Source: Sambucus nigra (taxonomy: Eukaryota; Streptophyta; Magnoliopsida; Dipsacales; Adoxaceae). Taken from it: a stretch of 64,000 nucleotides of DNA. The stretch's first letter is position 1. Every line of letters starts with the position of its first letter. Of the stretch, positions 1-11,200 are shown in pieces. The translations under genes were made by a program, and so were the position numbers. The stretch covers positions 475,993,159 through 476,057,158 of the forward strand of contig OX422221.1 of the NCBI GenBank assembly GCA_949130495.1, in the 5' to 3' direction. Below the pieces are notes generated by a model that saw only the letters and a program-made list of their open reading frames with translations, searched no databases and was not told the DNA's origin.

Positions 1-640
1 GATATGTCGTTCAAACGGACATCGAAGGACGTTCAAACGAGATTTCCATGTCTTGTCAGGCATGTCTCGTTCGAAGGTCGTTCAAACGAGTTTACCATTG
101 TCGTTCGAATGAGGTTCAATTTGGCTTGAATGATAATACAATTTGAACGAGAATGCAACTTCATTCGAACGAACCCTATGTTTTCATTCGAACGAGATTT
201 CTCCGCCTCAAAATTTATACTTTCTATAAATAAGCGTGATATGATTATTTTTTCTTGAGAGTTTTGGAAAAAATTATTTTCCAGGATATATCCAAAACCT
301 CCCAAATCCAAGTTTACATCCAAGCTTGATATCCACGAATCCTACTCTTACATGTCTATTTGAGATCTCTTTTGGACTCCACCATAGTTGTTTGATCGAT
401 CTTTGAAGAGTATTTCCAGAAGTGGATATTGTGTTTTGTGTTGTGTAAGGACTAAATTGATCATGAGACAAGTAAGATCGATGGGATACAGATACGTGTG
501 AAGCGTATGCGTTGTGTGGCTATTGAAAGGCGTTCTATAATGGCTGTGAATTAGAGTTCAAGGAATAAGGAAGCGCGTTAAAGTTTGAAGGCGTCGATTT
601 TTGTAAGGACAAAATTTCCAATTGAGTCCATTATATGTAT
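1..640 (+). mobile_element. Decayed SIRE-like copia LTR fragment
   Basis: No gene is visible. Positions 1-200 hold many variants of the motif TCGTTCGAACGA. They are followed by CCGCCTC and a TATA-like box TATAAATA at 225-232. The LTRs at 31417-32146, 35957-37097 and 61231-62362 show the same order (motif cluster, CCGCCTC, TATA) on the minus strand, so this looks like the 3' part of a related LTR in plus orientation. The short reading frames here are not conserved. The family assignment is inferred from layout, not from an alignment. Confidence 0.45.
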
Positions 641-954
641 TCGACTTATTCCCGAAAAAAATATTATTTTTAAGTCGTAAATAAAAAATTTATTGTCACG
701 ATCTCATACAGTCCATGACATAAAGTTTATTGAAGACGTTGCGGCCATGATTCAAAGATTTATTATGCCGAGATTAATTTGGTGCACGTTTCACGTCTTC
801 ATTGCATTCTGATCTCTCAAGTATGAATGCGTAATGTTTATGGGACTCAGAAAATGTTTTTAGGATGTTATTTTATTAATAAGTGTTTTTAAAATGTTAA
901 AAAGTGTTTTAAAACATTTTAACTTCATTTATTCGGAGATAAGGATGGTTTAGA

Positions 955-1545
955 GTCATATTGAACCTTCCCTAGTATTTAGAAGGATCAAACGATGTGG
1001 AGGTCATTCAAACGACATGGATTTGTTGTTCAAACGACATGGCTATCTCGTTCGAACGACAACTCATCTCGCTCGAACGACGCATCGTCTTAAGTTTTTT
1101 ATTTAAGGCGCGTTTCACTCAGAATTTCATAAGTGTAGAACCAATATTTCAGAGAAAACAGTTTCATTTTTCTGCACAAGTTTTCTGAGGGTTTCAAAGT
1201 CTAAAAACATCCTTAGTGTAAAGATCCGAGCTTTCATTCACATATGCTAGAGAGATCTTTGTTTGCACCAGTGGAGTTTGTTCATCCATAGTGAACAACC
1301 TGTTTCATTGGGTTTTGTGGTGAAGAAGTGATGGAGTCCGTGTTCAACATCGTAGACGTTGCCAAGCTGTATCGGTGGATACCGAGCCATTATTGGACGA
1401 GTGTGCTGTGGGCAGATATCGTAGAAGAACTTCTTCATGGGCATTGTGGAGGAGTGGTTGAAGGATCAGATGAGCGTCAAGACTTATGGGGGATCGAGTC
1501 ATTGAGTAAGTCTATCGTTTGTACTTTGTAACACCACATCATAAT
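955..1545 (+). mobile_element. Second decayed SIRE-like LTR fragment
   Basis: A CCTAGTATTTAG stretch, also found near the start of the SIRE-derivative LTRs, precedes a cluster of TCGTTCGAACGA-type motifs at 985-1085, including a perfect copy at 1048-1059. A weak TATA-like TTATTTAAG follows near 1100. A 67-codon frame at 1328-1531 lies in what would be the U5 region and resembles no protein I know. No LTR ends or target duplications could be fixed. Confidence 0.35.
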
Positions 1546-1547
1546 GA

Positions 1548-2010
1548 TTGTCTGGCTTGGCTGGTCCGAAATTTTTTTCCTTAGTGGTTTCCTCGTACAT
1601 CTGGCATCGCTTTTGTGAACTTATTTATTTTACTTGCTTTAATCACCTAGATGTATGTTTAGGATTAAACAAGATAAAATTGGTCTTAACTAAATTGGTT
1701 CACAAATTTGGTGCTATAAAATTTGGAAAAAGTTTTTTTTTTCAAAAAGAAAGTTGTTGTTGATATCCTTAAAGCACATTTGAAAGAAAAAGGGGCATAC
1801 AAGTTTGTGAGTAATTCTAATCTTGTAAACATCTCTATATCGTAATGGACTTATGCGGATGGATCGTCCAAGATTTTGCCGTTGTGGGTTTTTCTCGTAC
1901 ATCACCATATTATGGTTTACTATTTTATTCTTGCTTATACTTACCTAGATGCATGCTTAGGCCAAGACTAAAATTGGTAAACTGTTTGTTCAACACTATG
2001 GTTTAATTGG
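1548..2010 (+). repeat. Two diverged direct repeats, copia U5-like
   Basis: Segments at about 1585-1690 and 1885-1990 share a phrase like TTTCTCGTACATC, then a run of TTTATTTTACTTGC type, then CACCTAGATG(T/C)ATG(T/C)TTAGG. The first phrase resembles a stretch common near the 3' end of plant copia LTRs. They may be two LTR ends or a tandem duplication. No gene seen. Confidence 0.3.
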
Positions 2011-2060
2011 TGCAAAGATAATTAATATTTAAAAAAAAAATTAAAAATTGGTAGTTGTTT

Positions 2061-2640
2061 TGATAATCCATATAACCCTAGGACGCTTGAGCACTTTAAG
2101 AGTGAATGACTTTGCATTAAATTTCCTAACAAATATGTGATGGAGGATTAAAATTACACAAAGTTTAAAATATGAGGGCTAACATTGCAACTTTTGAAAC
2201 AACAAAGTTCATTTTGCATTTTATCCTTATTATAGGATATGAAAATTGAGTTTAAAAAGAAGCTGCAGTTCTACGTTTAAATGTGTTTGTTGTGTAATAA
2301 ATAAGGACTCTTTAGTCATTTTATGTGTGAAAATAAGACATTTGGCAACCAACTATCAAAATTCGTCAAAATGAGAGCCAAATACTCCAAGTGAAAATTA
2401 CGAAAATTTGACTCAGTAACGAATAATCAATGAGTCAAATGCGTCTAATGTCCACCTCTATCAAGACATAGGCTTCATTTGTTTTTTTCATATGAATATG
2501 AAGTCTGAATATGAAATATGAAGTTTGAATCTAAAGTTTAAAATTTGAATCTGAATGAATGGATATATTTAGACAGATTGAGAGATAAATTTTACCTCTT
2601 AATCATTAAGAATCAATTATAACCATTAATCTCTTAATCA
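2061..2640. other. Spacer without recognisable gene
   Basis: AT-rich spacer. Around 2490-2560 there is a short imprecise repetition of GAATATGAA/GTTTGAATCTGAA phrases. No reading frame, RNA gene or transposon end could be supported. Confidence 0.5.
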
Positions 2641-2644
2641 TTTA

Positions 2645-3905
2645 AAAAAGGGAGATTGACGAATAAGTCCTATTTACATAAAACATTTCCTAATAGGTCC
2701 TATCATAACATTTTTTTCCCGATAGGTCCTATTTATACATATATTTAATATTCACTATATGTTTACAAATTGGACCTATTGCAGGGGCGGATCCACCCCA
2801 GGACGAAGCGGGGCGGCCGCCCCAGTTCAGTTTGTTAAAAAAAAAATAAAAAAATTTAGGGTTTTTTTGGTAAAGAATTAAACCTGGAGGTTTCTTGTAA
2901 TTATTTTCAAAGTTCAGGGGAAATTTTGTAATAAACAAAAAATAAAAACCTAGCTTAAGTTAAGTTTGGCAGCTGATCGATCTCTCGGAACCAAACAAAA
3001 GCTAAACCTAAAAAAAAAAACCTTCGCTCTCTCTCTCGTCCTCCACTCCACCGCCGCTCTCTCTTCTCTTTTCTCTCCACCACCGGACTCCACGGTACCA
3101 GAGTCTCTCTTCTCTCTCCACCTCCCAGGTTCCGCCCGCCCTTGCCTGCAACTCCGCCGCCGCCGCTGCCCCTGCCTGCTACGCTGCAGCGCAGCCTGCT
3201 GTCCTCCTCCACCGCACCACCACCAACGTCTGCTGTCCTCCTCCACCGCACCACCACCTCCAGGTATATTTCAATTAATATGAAATTAATATATGTTTAT
3301 ATGTGTAAATTAATATCTGTTTATTGAAATTTATATGAAATTATTTATAGTAAAATGAAATTTAATTTATTTTGTGTATATCTGTTTATATGTGTAAATT
3401 AATATAAATTTTTATGTTAATTCATATGCTGTTTATATGTAAATTTATATGTGTCAATTTATATAAATTTTTATGTTAATTTATATGCTTTTTATATGAA
3501 ATTAAATTTATATGTGAAATTAAATTAAATTTGTAAATATAGGGAATCAATGGAGAAATTTTTTAAATGAAAAAGAGGAGACAACGCACCAATCGTATCC
3601 AAAACTGAGGTTCAATCATCTCCCACTCCAATTAGGGTTGAAAATGAATATTATGCCCAAAAAAATAAAAACAACCCAAAAAATGCCCGAAAAAACTCGA
3701 AATAACACCCAAAAAAATCGCCTCGGGGGCTCCCGTCCCTGAACCCCCAGCAACTATCGAAACTTTCGCCCCAGTTCACATAAAATCCTGGATCCGCCAC
3801 TGACCTATTGGATCAATTTTTTTTTTCATGGGACCTGTTGGAGCAAAAAAAATGATAGGACCTATTGAACTACATACTTAGTAAATAACACTAATTGGTA
3901 AAAAA
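2645..3905. repeat. Inverted-repeat (MITE-like) element split by a hAT insertion
   Basis: The left part (about 2680-2735) has AATAGGTCCTATCA followed by a T-run and GATAGGTCCTA. Read on the opposite strand, the right part (about 3819-3870) gives AATAGGTCCTATCA, a T-run and CAGGTCCCA. The arms face each other across the hAT element at 2782-3802, which appears to have inserted between them. Outer ends and target duplication were not resolved, so the MITE assignment is tentative. Confidence 0.4.
2782..3802. mobile_element. Non-autonomous hAT-family DNA transposon
   Basis: Ends are CAGGGGCGGATCCA on the left and, on the opposite strand, CAGTGGCGGATCCA on the right, matching at 13 of 14 positions. 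It is flanked by a perfect 8-bp duplication ACCTATTG (2774-2781 and 3803-3810). The CAGNG terminus and 8-bp duplication are diagnostic of hAT elements. At 1,021 bp it is too short for a transposase and none is seen. Inside, 2966-3270 is GC- and pyrimidine-rich, like a 5'-UTR or first exon, and ends at a possible splice donor (CCAGGTATAT, about 3260). An AT-rich intron-like stretch of repeated TTTATATG phrases follows. It is probably a deletion derivative of a hAT gene or a captured host exon. Confidence 0.78.
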
Positions 3906-3910
3906 AACCC

Positions 3911-4270
3911 TTTAAAAATCAGGGCCAACAAAATGGACCAAATAGTATCGTCCACCCATTTCTACCCACAATGATTGAGAATGAGCACCATCATGTTTGT
4001 TTTATACGGGTAGCATATGTGTCACTAAAAACTCATCGACTATTTGCGGGTTTAGGCGGGTTGAGAAATAGCCCGTCGTTCTTCCTACTCATATAAACTA
4101 GGGATTTATAATTAAAAATTTGAATGAGAAAATGGGTCGGCATTTAATCCGACCCAAATCTGATCCACAACAATCATCAACTAGCCTGTCCATATCTAAC
4201 CCTAACCCGTTAATGACCCGACCAAATCCCTCTACACATGCACATATATCGATTTTATAAAAAAAGAAAC
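3911..4270. other. Spacer without recognisable gene
   Basis: AT-rich with phrases such as GACCCAAATCTGATCC. No coding or structural feature is supported. Confidence 0.4.
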
Positions 4271-4274
4271 ACTA

Positions 4275-4850
4275 GGTTTTAGGCCTGTCAACGGGTCGGA
4301 TTCGGATCGGATCTAAGGAGATCCAAATTCGTTTAATACGCACCTAACCGATTCCGGGGCTTCATTGGGTCCACAATATTTGATCCAACTCCGAATCTGA
4401 AACGGGTCTTCGGGTCCGGGTCTGGCTAGATATATACATATATTTTATATTTATTTTTATTTTATCCCACTTCTTTATTTTTTAATCTTAAATTAAAATA
4501 TTTTGTAATGTATTATAGTATATGATTAGCATAAATAAAACATATATTACTTATATTTGTTATATATAATACTTACATGTTATATTGATAAAATATATTT
4601 ATAAATATATATAAATTTATAGTATATATATATATATATATATTTATTTATTTAAAAAATAATAATGTACAAGACGGGCAGATCTTCGAGTCTGAATTTT
4701 GTATATGATCCAAACCCTACCTATATAATAAATGGGTGTTCAAAACTTCGGATCTCAAATTCAAAAAAATATGCTCAAATCTTATTTTATACGGATCAAA
4801 TTCGAATCGGGACCGAACCCATTTTGGGCTAATAGGTAATAAAAATTACC
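4275..4850. repeat. Degenerate inverted-repeat element
   Basis: The left end has GGCCTGTCAACGGGTCGGAT. The right end, read in reverse, has GGGTTCGGTCCCGATTCGAA. These are loosely similar inverted ends around an AT-rich core with a (TA)n run at 4622-4642. Sequences starting like this are common plant repeats. No target duplication was identified. Confidence 0.35.
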
Positions 4851-6221
4851 TTTCACTACATTCCTAAGATATTAGGAATAAACTTGGTTTTGTCTTTCCA
4901 AAACGACACTTCATAAAAAAGCCCTAAAAGGCACTCACCTATCCAGACTTCTTCACGCCACAGCCAACCGACTCCCACTCGATCTCATCGCTGTTGATTT
5001 CGGCTGTTTCGGTTTGTAAGTTTTTTACTTTATGTGTGTGTGTGTGTGTTAAAATTGTGTTTGAATATGTTAGAAATTTTGTTAGGTTATGTTGATATTT
5101 GAGTTTGTTATATTGATAGTTTGTGGTTAATTTGGTGCTAGATTTTGTTTGTCTATTCTTATATTTAGGGCTTGAAATGACTAGTTTTCATGTTTGTGGT
5201 TGAGAATATATTTATCAGTTCGTTGCTAATTTTCGTATGGGTGTTTATTTGGGACAATTAATGTTTAGTCCTTATGAGCTAACTACAATTTGCACCTAGT
5301 CCACCTTATTTTTTTATTTTCTCAAAAGTGCCATTCTCAATTTTGTTGACAATTTTTTTTGGGTTTTGGATAAAATAAGAAAGAGTGTTTGTGTGTGTTT
5401 TATATGGTGGGTGGCTTTTCGGACCAAAATAAAAAGGCTTAGACTACACTTTAATTACAAATTTGTCGAGGGACTTTTCGTTTTTATTTAGGGGTTGAGG
5501 CCAAATATTGAGGTTTTTGTTTTTAAAAATAAAGTTGGCTTAAATTACATTGGATAATTTTCTTCTAACCTAACATTACAATTTAATTTGGGCATGGTTT
5601 CCGCTATTTTTGTGCACGTAGATTGGTTTATTAGCTTGCATTCTGAAAATTAGGGAAGGGGTTAACAAATAAGAAGAAACTAAAATCTTTAATTTGTGGG
5701 TTTTTTGACTTTTCCCCGAGATACTGCCATAATTAGATAACATACGAGGGGTGAGGGGGTGGGTGGGGTGGGGTGGGGGTAAGATTAATTTTTGAAAAGA
5801 GGGGTTATTATCCGAGGGGCAAAGTAAAAGCTCTTATTTATTTAAGTGACTAAATGAACAAAGATGCAGTGTTAAGAATTTGCAGAAAAATGATGAAAAA
5901 TACGGAAAAAGGTACATTTTAGGCTGACAAAATATGAAGTAAAATTTTGGGAAATGCTGAAAAATATCCGAAACCCGACAATGGTTGAGATTTCTGCCGA
6001 CGCAAACTAATGGTGCGTTTGTTTGGCGTGGATTCGTTGTCTATAGTTTTTATCATTTTTAATGGAAAGCATTTCTTACCCATCCCCCTAAGAATTGATT
6101 TTCATGAAAAACTTCAAAAGTAAGACCAAATCACTCCTATATTTTTTTCACACTTTTTCGAACTTCTCATAAAGATGAACTATTTTCCAATCGTTTTCCA
6201 ACTTCCAGCTCGGAGTATTGT
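4851..6221. other. Spacer with exon-like relic and G-rich tract
   Basis: No open gene. Positions 4930-5010 are C-rich and end in GGTTTGTAAGTTTTTTAC, which resembles a 5'-UTR exon with a splice donor. A GT microsatellite (5034-5050) follows. A GGGTGGGGTGG-type tract lies at 5750-5780. These may be remains of a hAT element related to those at 2782 and 6222, but the evidence is thin. Confidence 0.35.
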
Positions 6222-6719
6222 TGTCCGCCCCTGCCTACACACTTCTGGGTATTATTTTTCAGTATATTTATTTTTTTTCCGTATGTTTTAGTATGTTGAG
6301 TATATTTTAATTTTTTTTTCAGTATTTTGCTCATATATATGTTAGTTAATTTTTTGCTGAAATTTTATTTAGTTGTTGCTAAAAAATAACTTGTTACTGA
6401 AATTTTAATTTGTTTGTTGTTGCTAAAGAAATAGTTGCTGAAATTTTAATTTTTCCCCAAAATATTTTGTTGTTGCTGAAATTAGAATGAAATTGGTTGT
6501 TATTGCTGAAATTTTAATTTGTCTCCAAAATTTGTTGTTGCTGAAATTTGTATGAAACTTCAATTTGTAAGTGGTTGTTAAAAAATGGTGGTTTATTTAG
6601 TGAATATTAATTTCAAGCTTTTTGGGGTTAAAAATTGCAAACCCAAAAAATTCGCCTAACCCCCGGCATTTGTAAAAAATTCCCCCACCCACTGCTCGAA
6701 AATCCTGGGTCCGCCACTG
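6222..6719. mobile_element. Degenerate hAT-like derivative
   Basis: The right end CCTGGGTCCGCCACTG closely matches the right end of the hAT element at 3802. The preceding 100 bases also match in layout (AAAA-TTCGCC, then CCCCC tracts). Flanks AGTATTGT (6214-6221) and CGTATTGT (6720-6727) agree at 7 of 8 positions, a plausible target duplication. The expected left terminus is damaged; a TGTCCGCCCCTG stretch, which looks like a right end, lies there. The interior repeats phrases like GTTGCTGAAATTTTAATTTG. Confidence 0.45.
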
Positions 6720-6989
6720 CGTATTGTCCAACATTATATACGGTATAGATTCATGGGAAGTGAACTACTTATTATTACCCCATAACAATGTTGTCCAGCA
6801 TTGAGAATTGCTATCCACTCATCGTTAATTCATCATTCAAGAATAACTCTTTAACAAAAATGAACGAGTAGTCATTCATAATCAAATAACTGAGTACAAT
6901 CATTACAAAATCCCAACTCTCGAGTATCAATCATAAGAAAATAGAGCACTTTTTTTTGGAAATAAGCGTATTGGAGTGTAACCGTAACG

Positions 6990-7195
6990 TATCGGGTATA
7001 GCCTAGTGGCATGAGCTCTTATCCCACAACCTGGAGATCAAGAGTTCAAATCCACTTGGGGCCACCTCGCATATTGTGTCTTGCTTTGTGTGTATTGAAG
7101 GGGCTAAACATGGCTTGGGGATTAGTCAGATGCTTGGACCCCAAGATATCAAAAAAGAATATAAGAAAAAAAAAAGAATATAAGAAAAAAACAGT
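6990..7195 (+). mobile_element. tRNA-derived SINE
   Basis: Two internal RNA polymerase III promoter boxes with tRNA-like spacing are present. The A-box-like TAGCCTAGTGGC is at 6999-7010 and the B-box-like GAGTTCAAATCC at 7042-7053. The downstream body includes GGGGATTAGTCAGATGC, similar to the 3' body of several plant SINEs. It ends in an A-rich tail with AAGAATATAAG repeats (7150-7192). No tRNA cloverleaf closes, which argues against a functional tRNA. Target duplications were not found. Confidence 0.65.
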
Positions 7196-7216
7196 ACATT
7201 TCTTACAAGGATCAAT

Positions 7217-7383
7217 TACCAAAAAGTCCCTCAAACATTTTTTAATACACCTACTCTAAGCTTTTTTAGTTTATTCCAAAAAGTCCTTCAAACACCCATT
7301 TAACCAATATCTTTTTGGAACAAAATAAAAAGGCTTTGACTAAATAAACGTGTATTAAAAAATATTTGAAGAACTATTTGGTA
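7217..7383. repeat. Short hairpin (MITE-like) element
   Basis: The first about 34 bases (starting TACCAAAAAGTCCCTCAAAC) match the reverse complement of the last 34 at roughly 28 positions, with weaker pairing further in. The element is about 167 bp and lies just after the SINE tail. It contains no reading frame of its own. Confidence 0.55.
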
Positions 7384-7484
7384 TATGCCCCCTCTTATAA
7401 TTGTCTTTCTCACTTGAGACCCTGCTAGTGGTTACTAATTTCTATTAGGATGTTTGAAGAAAGATGCTATTGTATATCTTACAA

Positions 7485-7492
7485 TCTCTGTC

Positions 7493-7539
<47 letters not shown>
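7485..7539. repeat. (CT)n(AC)n microsatellite
   Basis: A run of TC dinucleotides passes into AC dinucleotides, about 150-200 bases before the likely LeuRS transcription start. Such CT runs are common in plant promoters. Confidence 0.85.
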
Positions 7540-7540
<1 letters not shown>

Positions 7541-7689
7541 TTAGTAGTTGCTTTCTACACACTTTATCCATTTTTTTTGTCAGGCAATTAGCATAAATAC
7601 TTTAATTTGTTTGTTGATAGATTTTTGTTATTCACCACTTGCAGGTTTTGTGCTGTAGGTTTGGTCCCACACGGTACATCAGCTTATAG

Positions 7690-8229
7690 TTATCATTTTT
7701 TCTCTCATCGTCCCTCTCATTTCTCTGTCTCATTGTGGCGTTTCACAACTTGAGGCGTTTTCCACTGCTGCCTAAGCTTTCGAGTGACGTTTTCTGGAAA
7801 CTAAAACTAAATCAAAGGTGACCTTTGAAACCCTTTAGTTGTTACATTTTGGCTCCTTTCTTAGTTGGTTATCTTCTATATCTGTGAACTCTTCTTAAAT
7901 CTTCTAATTAATTTCTATGTTCATCCTATCTACTCTATTAGCGGATTTGAAAGTAGAAGATTGATTTATATAACTGATTTCCCTCCATCTCGTTCATCTC
8001 AACAACCAAAACATTAAGATCTGTTTGGCTGCTAGGAAAGACCAATGGGAAAAATTCGGACTTGCAAATAATGAAGATTTAATCATGAATTGTGGCTATT
8101 ATGATTTCTGAACCATATCCCGATCTCCTCTTGGGTAAAAAACCAGAAGTATCTCTTTTGATAATTTGATTCTTCTATGTCGTGTACAGTTTTTGTGAAC
8201 TTACTGGTAAGGAGATTACAAACAAAGAC
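7690..8229 (+). promoter_or_regulatory. LeuRS 5' leader with probable intron
   Basis: A pyrimidine-rich leader runs to ATCAAAG at 7817, followed by a donor-like GTGACC. An acceptor follows the pyrimidine-rich stretch ending in GTGTACAG at 8189, giving a 372-bp 5'-UTR intron (7818-8189). The second leader exon would be 8190-8229, ending just before ATGGCATC. The donor choice is inferred; the acceptor is the stronger signal. Splicing here removes an out-of-frame ATG at 8177. Confidence 0.45.
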
Positions 8230-11200
8230 ATGGCATCAAACACAGAGAGTGGAAAGAGCTTTGCAAGGAGAGACTGGCTTTTGGAAATTGAGACTAAAGT
8301 TCAGAAGTTGTGGGAAGAGAATGACGTTTTCAGAGCTGATGCTAAAGCAGAACTTCCAAAACCAGGTGAAAAGTTCTACGGGAACTTCCCTTTTCCTTAT
8401 ATGAATGGCTATCTCCACTTGGGTCATGCATTCTCTCTCTCCAAGCTTGAATTTGCTGCTGCCTATCACAGATTGAGGGGTGCTAATGTCCTCTTGCCCT
8501 TTGCTTTCCACTGTACCGGAATGCCAATCAAGGCCTCGGCCGATAAACTTAGGCGTGAGATCGAGAAATTTGGTAATCCGCCCATATTTCCAGTTACCGA
8601 GGAGAAAATCGAACCTGAACCGAAACCCACTGAAGGAAACCAAGATTTACCTGATAAGTTTAAGGGTAAGAAGTCAAAGGCAGTGTCCAAGACAGGCGGT
8701 GACAAATACCAGTGGGAGATAATGAGGAGTTATGGCCTCACCGATGATGAGATTTCCAAGTTCCAGGACCCGTATTATTGGCTGAATTTTTTCCCCCCTC
8801 TAGCTGTAGAAGACCTGAAGACTTTTGGATTGGGCTGTGATTGGAGGCGAACTTTTGTTACCACTGATAAGAACCCGTTTTTCGATTCGTTTGTTAGGTG
8901 GCAAATGAGGAAATTGAAATCATTGGGCAAAATTGTCAAGGACTTGAGATACACTATCTACTCCCCCTTAGATGGCCAGCCTTGTGCAGATCACGATCGG
9001 GCTTCAGGTGAAGGTGTTATTCCCCAGGAGTACACTCTGATTAAAATGGAGGTGGTCCCACCTTTTCCCCCAAAGCTAAGCTCTCTTGAAGGAAAGAAAG
9101 TTTATCTTGCTGCTGCAACATTGAGGCCAGAGACCATGTATGGGCAAACAAACTCGTGGGTCTTGCCAGATGGGAAATATGGAGCCTTTGAAGTGAACGA
9201 AGACGAGGTGTTCATCGTAACGGAGAGAGCAGCTCTTAATCTTGCGTATCAGAGATTATCACGTGTCCCAGAAAAACCTACTCGTTTGGCCCAGCTAACC
9301 GGTCATGATCTGATTGGTTTGCCTTTGAGATCTCCTCTAGCATGTAATGAGATTATATACTGTCTCCCTATGCTCTCAGTTCTCACGGACAAGGGTACCG
9401 GGATCGTTACTAGTGTTCCCAGCGATTCTCCTGATGATTTCATGGCCCTACATGACTTGAAAGCAAAACCGGCTTTTAGGGAAAAATTTGGGGTAAAGGA
9501 CGAGTGGGTCCTACCGTTTGATGTCATCCCAATCATCAGCACCCCAGAATATGGAGACAAATCTGCCGAGAAAATTTGCACGGACATGAAGATCAAGAGC
9601 CAGAACGACAGAGAGAAACTTGACGCTGCTAAGAAAATAATCTATAAAGGAGGGTTCTACGAGGGAACTATGCTTGTTGGGGAGTATACAGGACTCAGAG
9701 TTCAGGAAGCTAAGAGTTCTATCAGGAGCAAGCTTTTAGAGCTTGGCCAAGCCGTCGTTTACAGTGAGCCCGAGAAAAAAGTCATGTCGAGATCAGGGGA
9801 TGAGTGTGTGGTGGCGTTGACCGATCAGTGGTATATCACTTATGGAGAATCTAATTGGAGGAAAGAAGCAGAGGAATGCTTGGCCGGCATGAATTTGTAC
9901 TCCGATGAGACCCGACATGGATTTGAGCACACGCTGAGCTGGCTTAATCAGTGGGCTTGTTCTCGTAGTTTTGGCCTCGGGACCCGCATCCCTTGGGACG
10001 AGGAATTTCTTGTGGAGTCTTTGTCCGATTCGACGCTTTACATGGCGTATTATACCGTGTGCCATTTTTTTCAGAGGGGGGAGATGTACGGTTCAGATAA
10101 CTCCTTAATTAAACCGCAGCAACTAACGGACGAGGTCTGGGATTACTTATTCTTTGGCGGGTCGTACCCAAAATCATCGGATATATCTTCTTCGCTTCTG
10201 AATGAGATGAAACAGGAGTTTGAATATTGGTACCCGTTTGACCTCCGAGTTTCTGGTAAAGATCTCATTCAGAACCATCTAACATTTTGCATCTACAATC
10301 ACACGGCGCTTATGCCGAAGCATCACTGGCCTCGGGGATTTAGATGCAATGGCCATATTATGCTCAACTCCGAGAAGATGTCCAAGTCAACAGGGAATTT
10401 CAGGACGTTACGTCAAGCGATTGAGGAGTTCTCGGCTGATGCCACAAGATTCTCTCTTGCTGATGCGGGTGATGGGATGGATGACGCGAATTTCGTTTTT
10501 GAAACTGCTAATGCCGCGATATTAAGGCTTACGAAAGAGAAAGCATGGATGGAAGAGGTTCTTGCTGCCATGCCATCTTTAAGCGCTCGCCGACACACAT
10601 ACGCGGATCGGGTTTTCGCTAATGAGATTAATATCGCAGTAAAAATGACAGAGAAGAACTACCATGATTATATGTTTCGTGAAGCTTTAAAAACAGGGTT
10701 CTACGATCTCCAGGCTGCCCGGGACGAGTATCGGTTTTCTTGTGGGTCTGGGGGAATGCACCCTGACCTACTATGGCGATTCATGGATGTGCAGACACGG
10801 CTTATCGCTCCGATTTGCCCACATTATGCTGAATATGTTTGGAAAGAGATTTTGAAAAAGGATGGGTTTGCCGTTAAAGCGGGATGGCCAGAAGCTGATT
10901 CACCAGATCTTACTCTTCAGAAAGGCAACAAATATTTGCAAGACTCGATCGTCTCAATGAGGAAGCTTCTCCAAAAGCAGGTTTCTGGTTCGAAGAAGGG
11001 TAGTAAAAATGTGTCAACTACCCAAAACAAACCCACGATCGGCCTTATATTCGTGAACGAGCAATACGACGGGTGGAAAAAGGAATGCTTGAACATACTT
11101 CGGAGCAAATTTGACAGCACTACCCTCACCTTTGCACCGGATAAAGAAATACTAGAAGCATTGCAGCAGAGTGCAATTGGGCAAGAAGGTAATTTTAAGC

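Noticed and set aside
2966..3283. 105-codon Pro/Ser-rich frame in the hAT element
   Set aside because: Pyrimidine-rich DNA is open in several frames on both strands; no domain recognised. Kept only as an exon-like segment.
6990..7060. Functional tRNA gene
   Set aside because: A- and B-boxes are present, but no complete cloverleaf; followed by a SINE body and A-rich tail.
8182..8229. Upstream extension of LeuRS by 16 residues
   Set aside because: It begins at GTG within a likely splice acceptor; the ATG at 8230 matches the usual plant LeuRS N-terminus.
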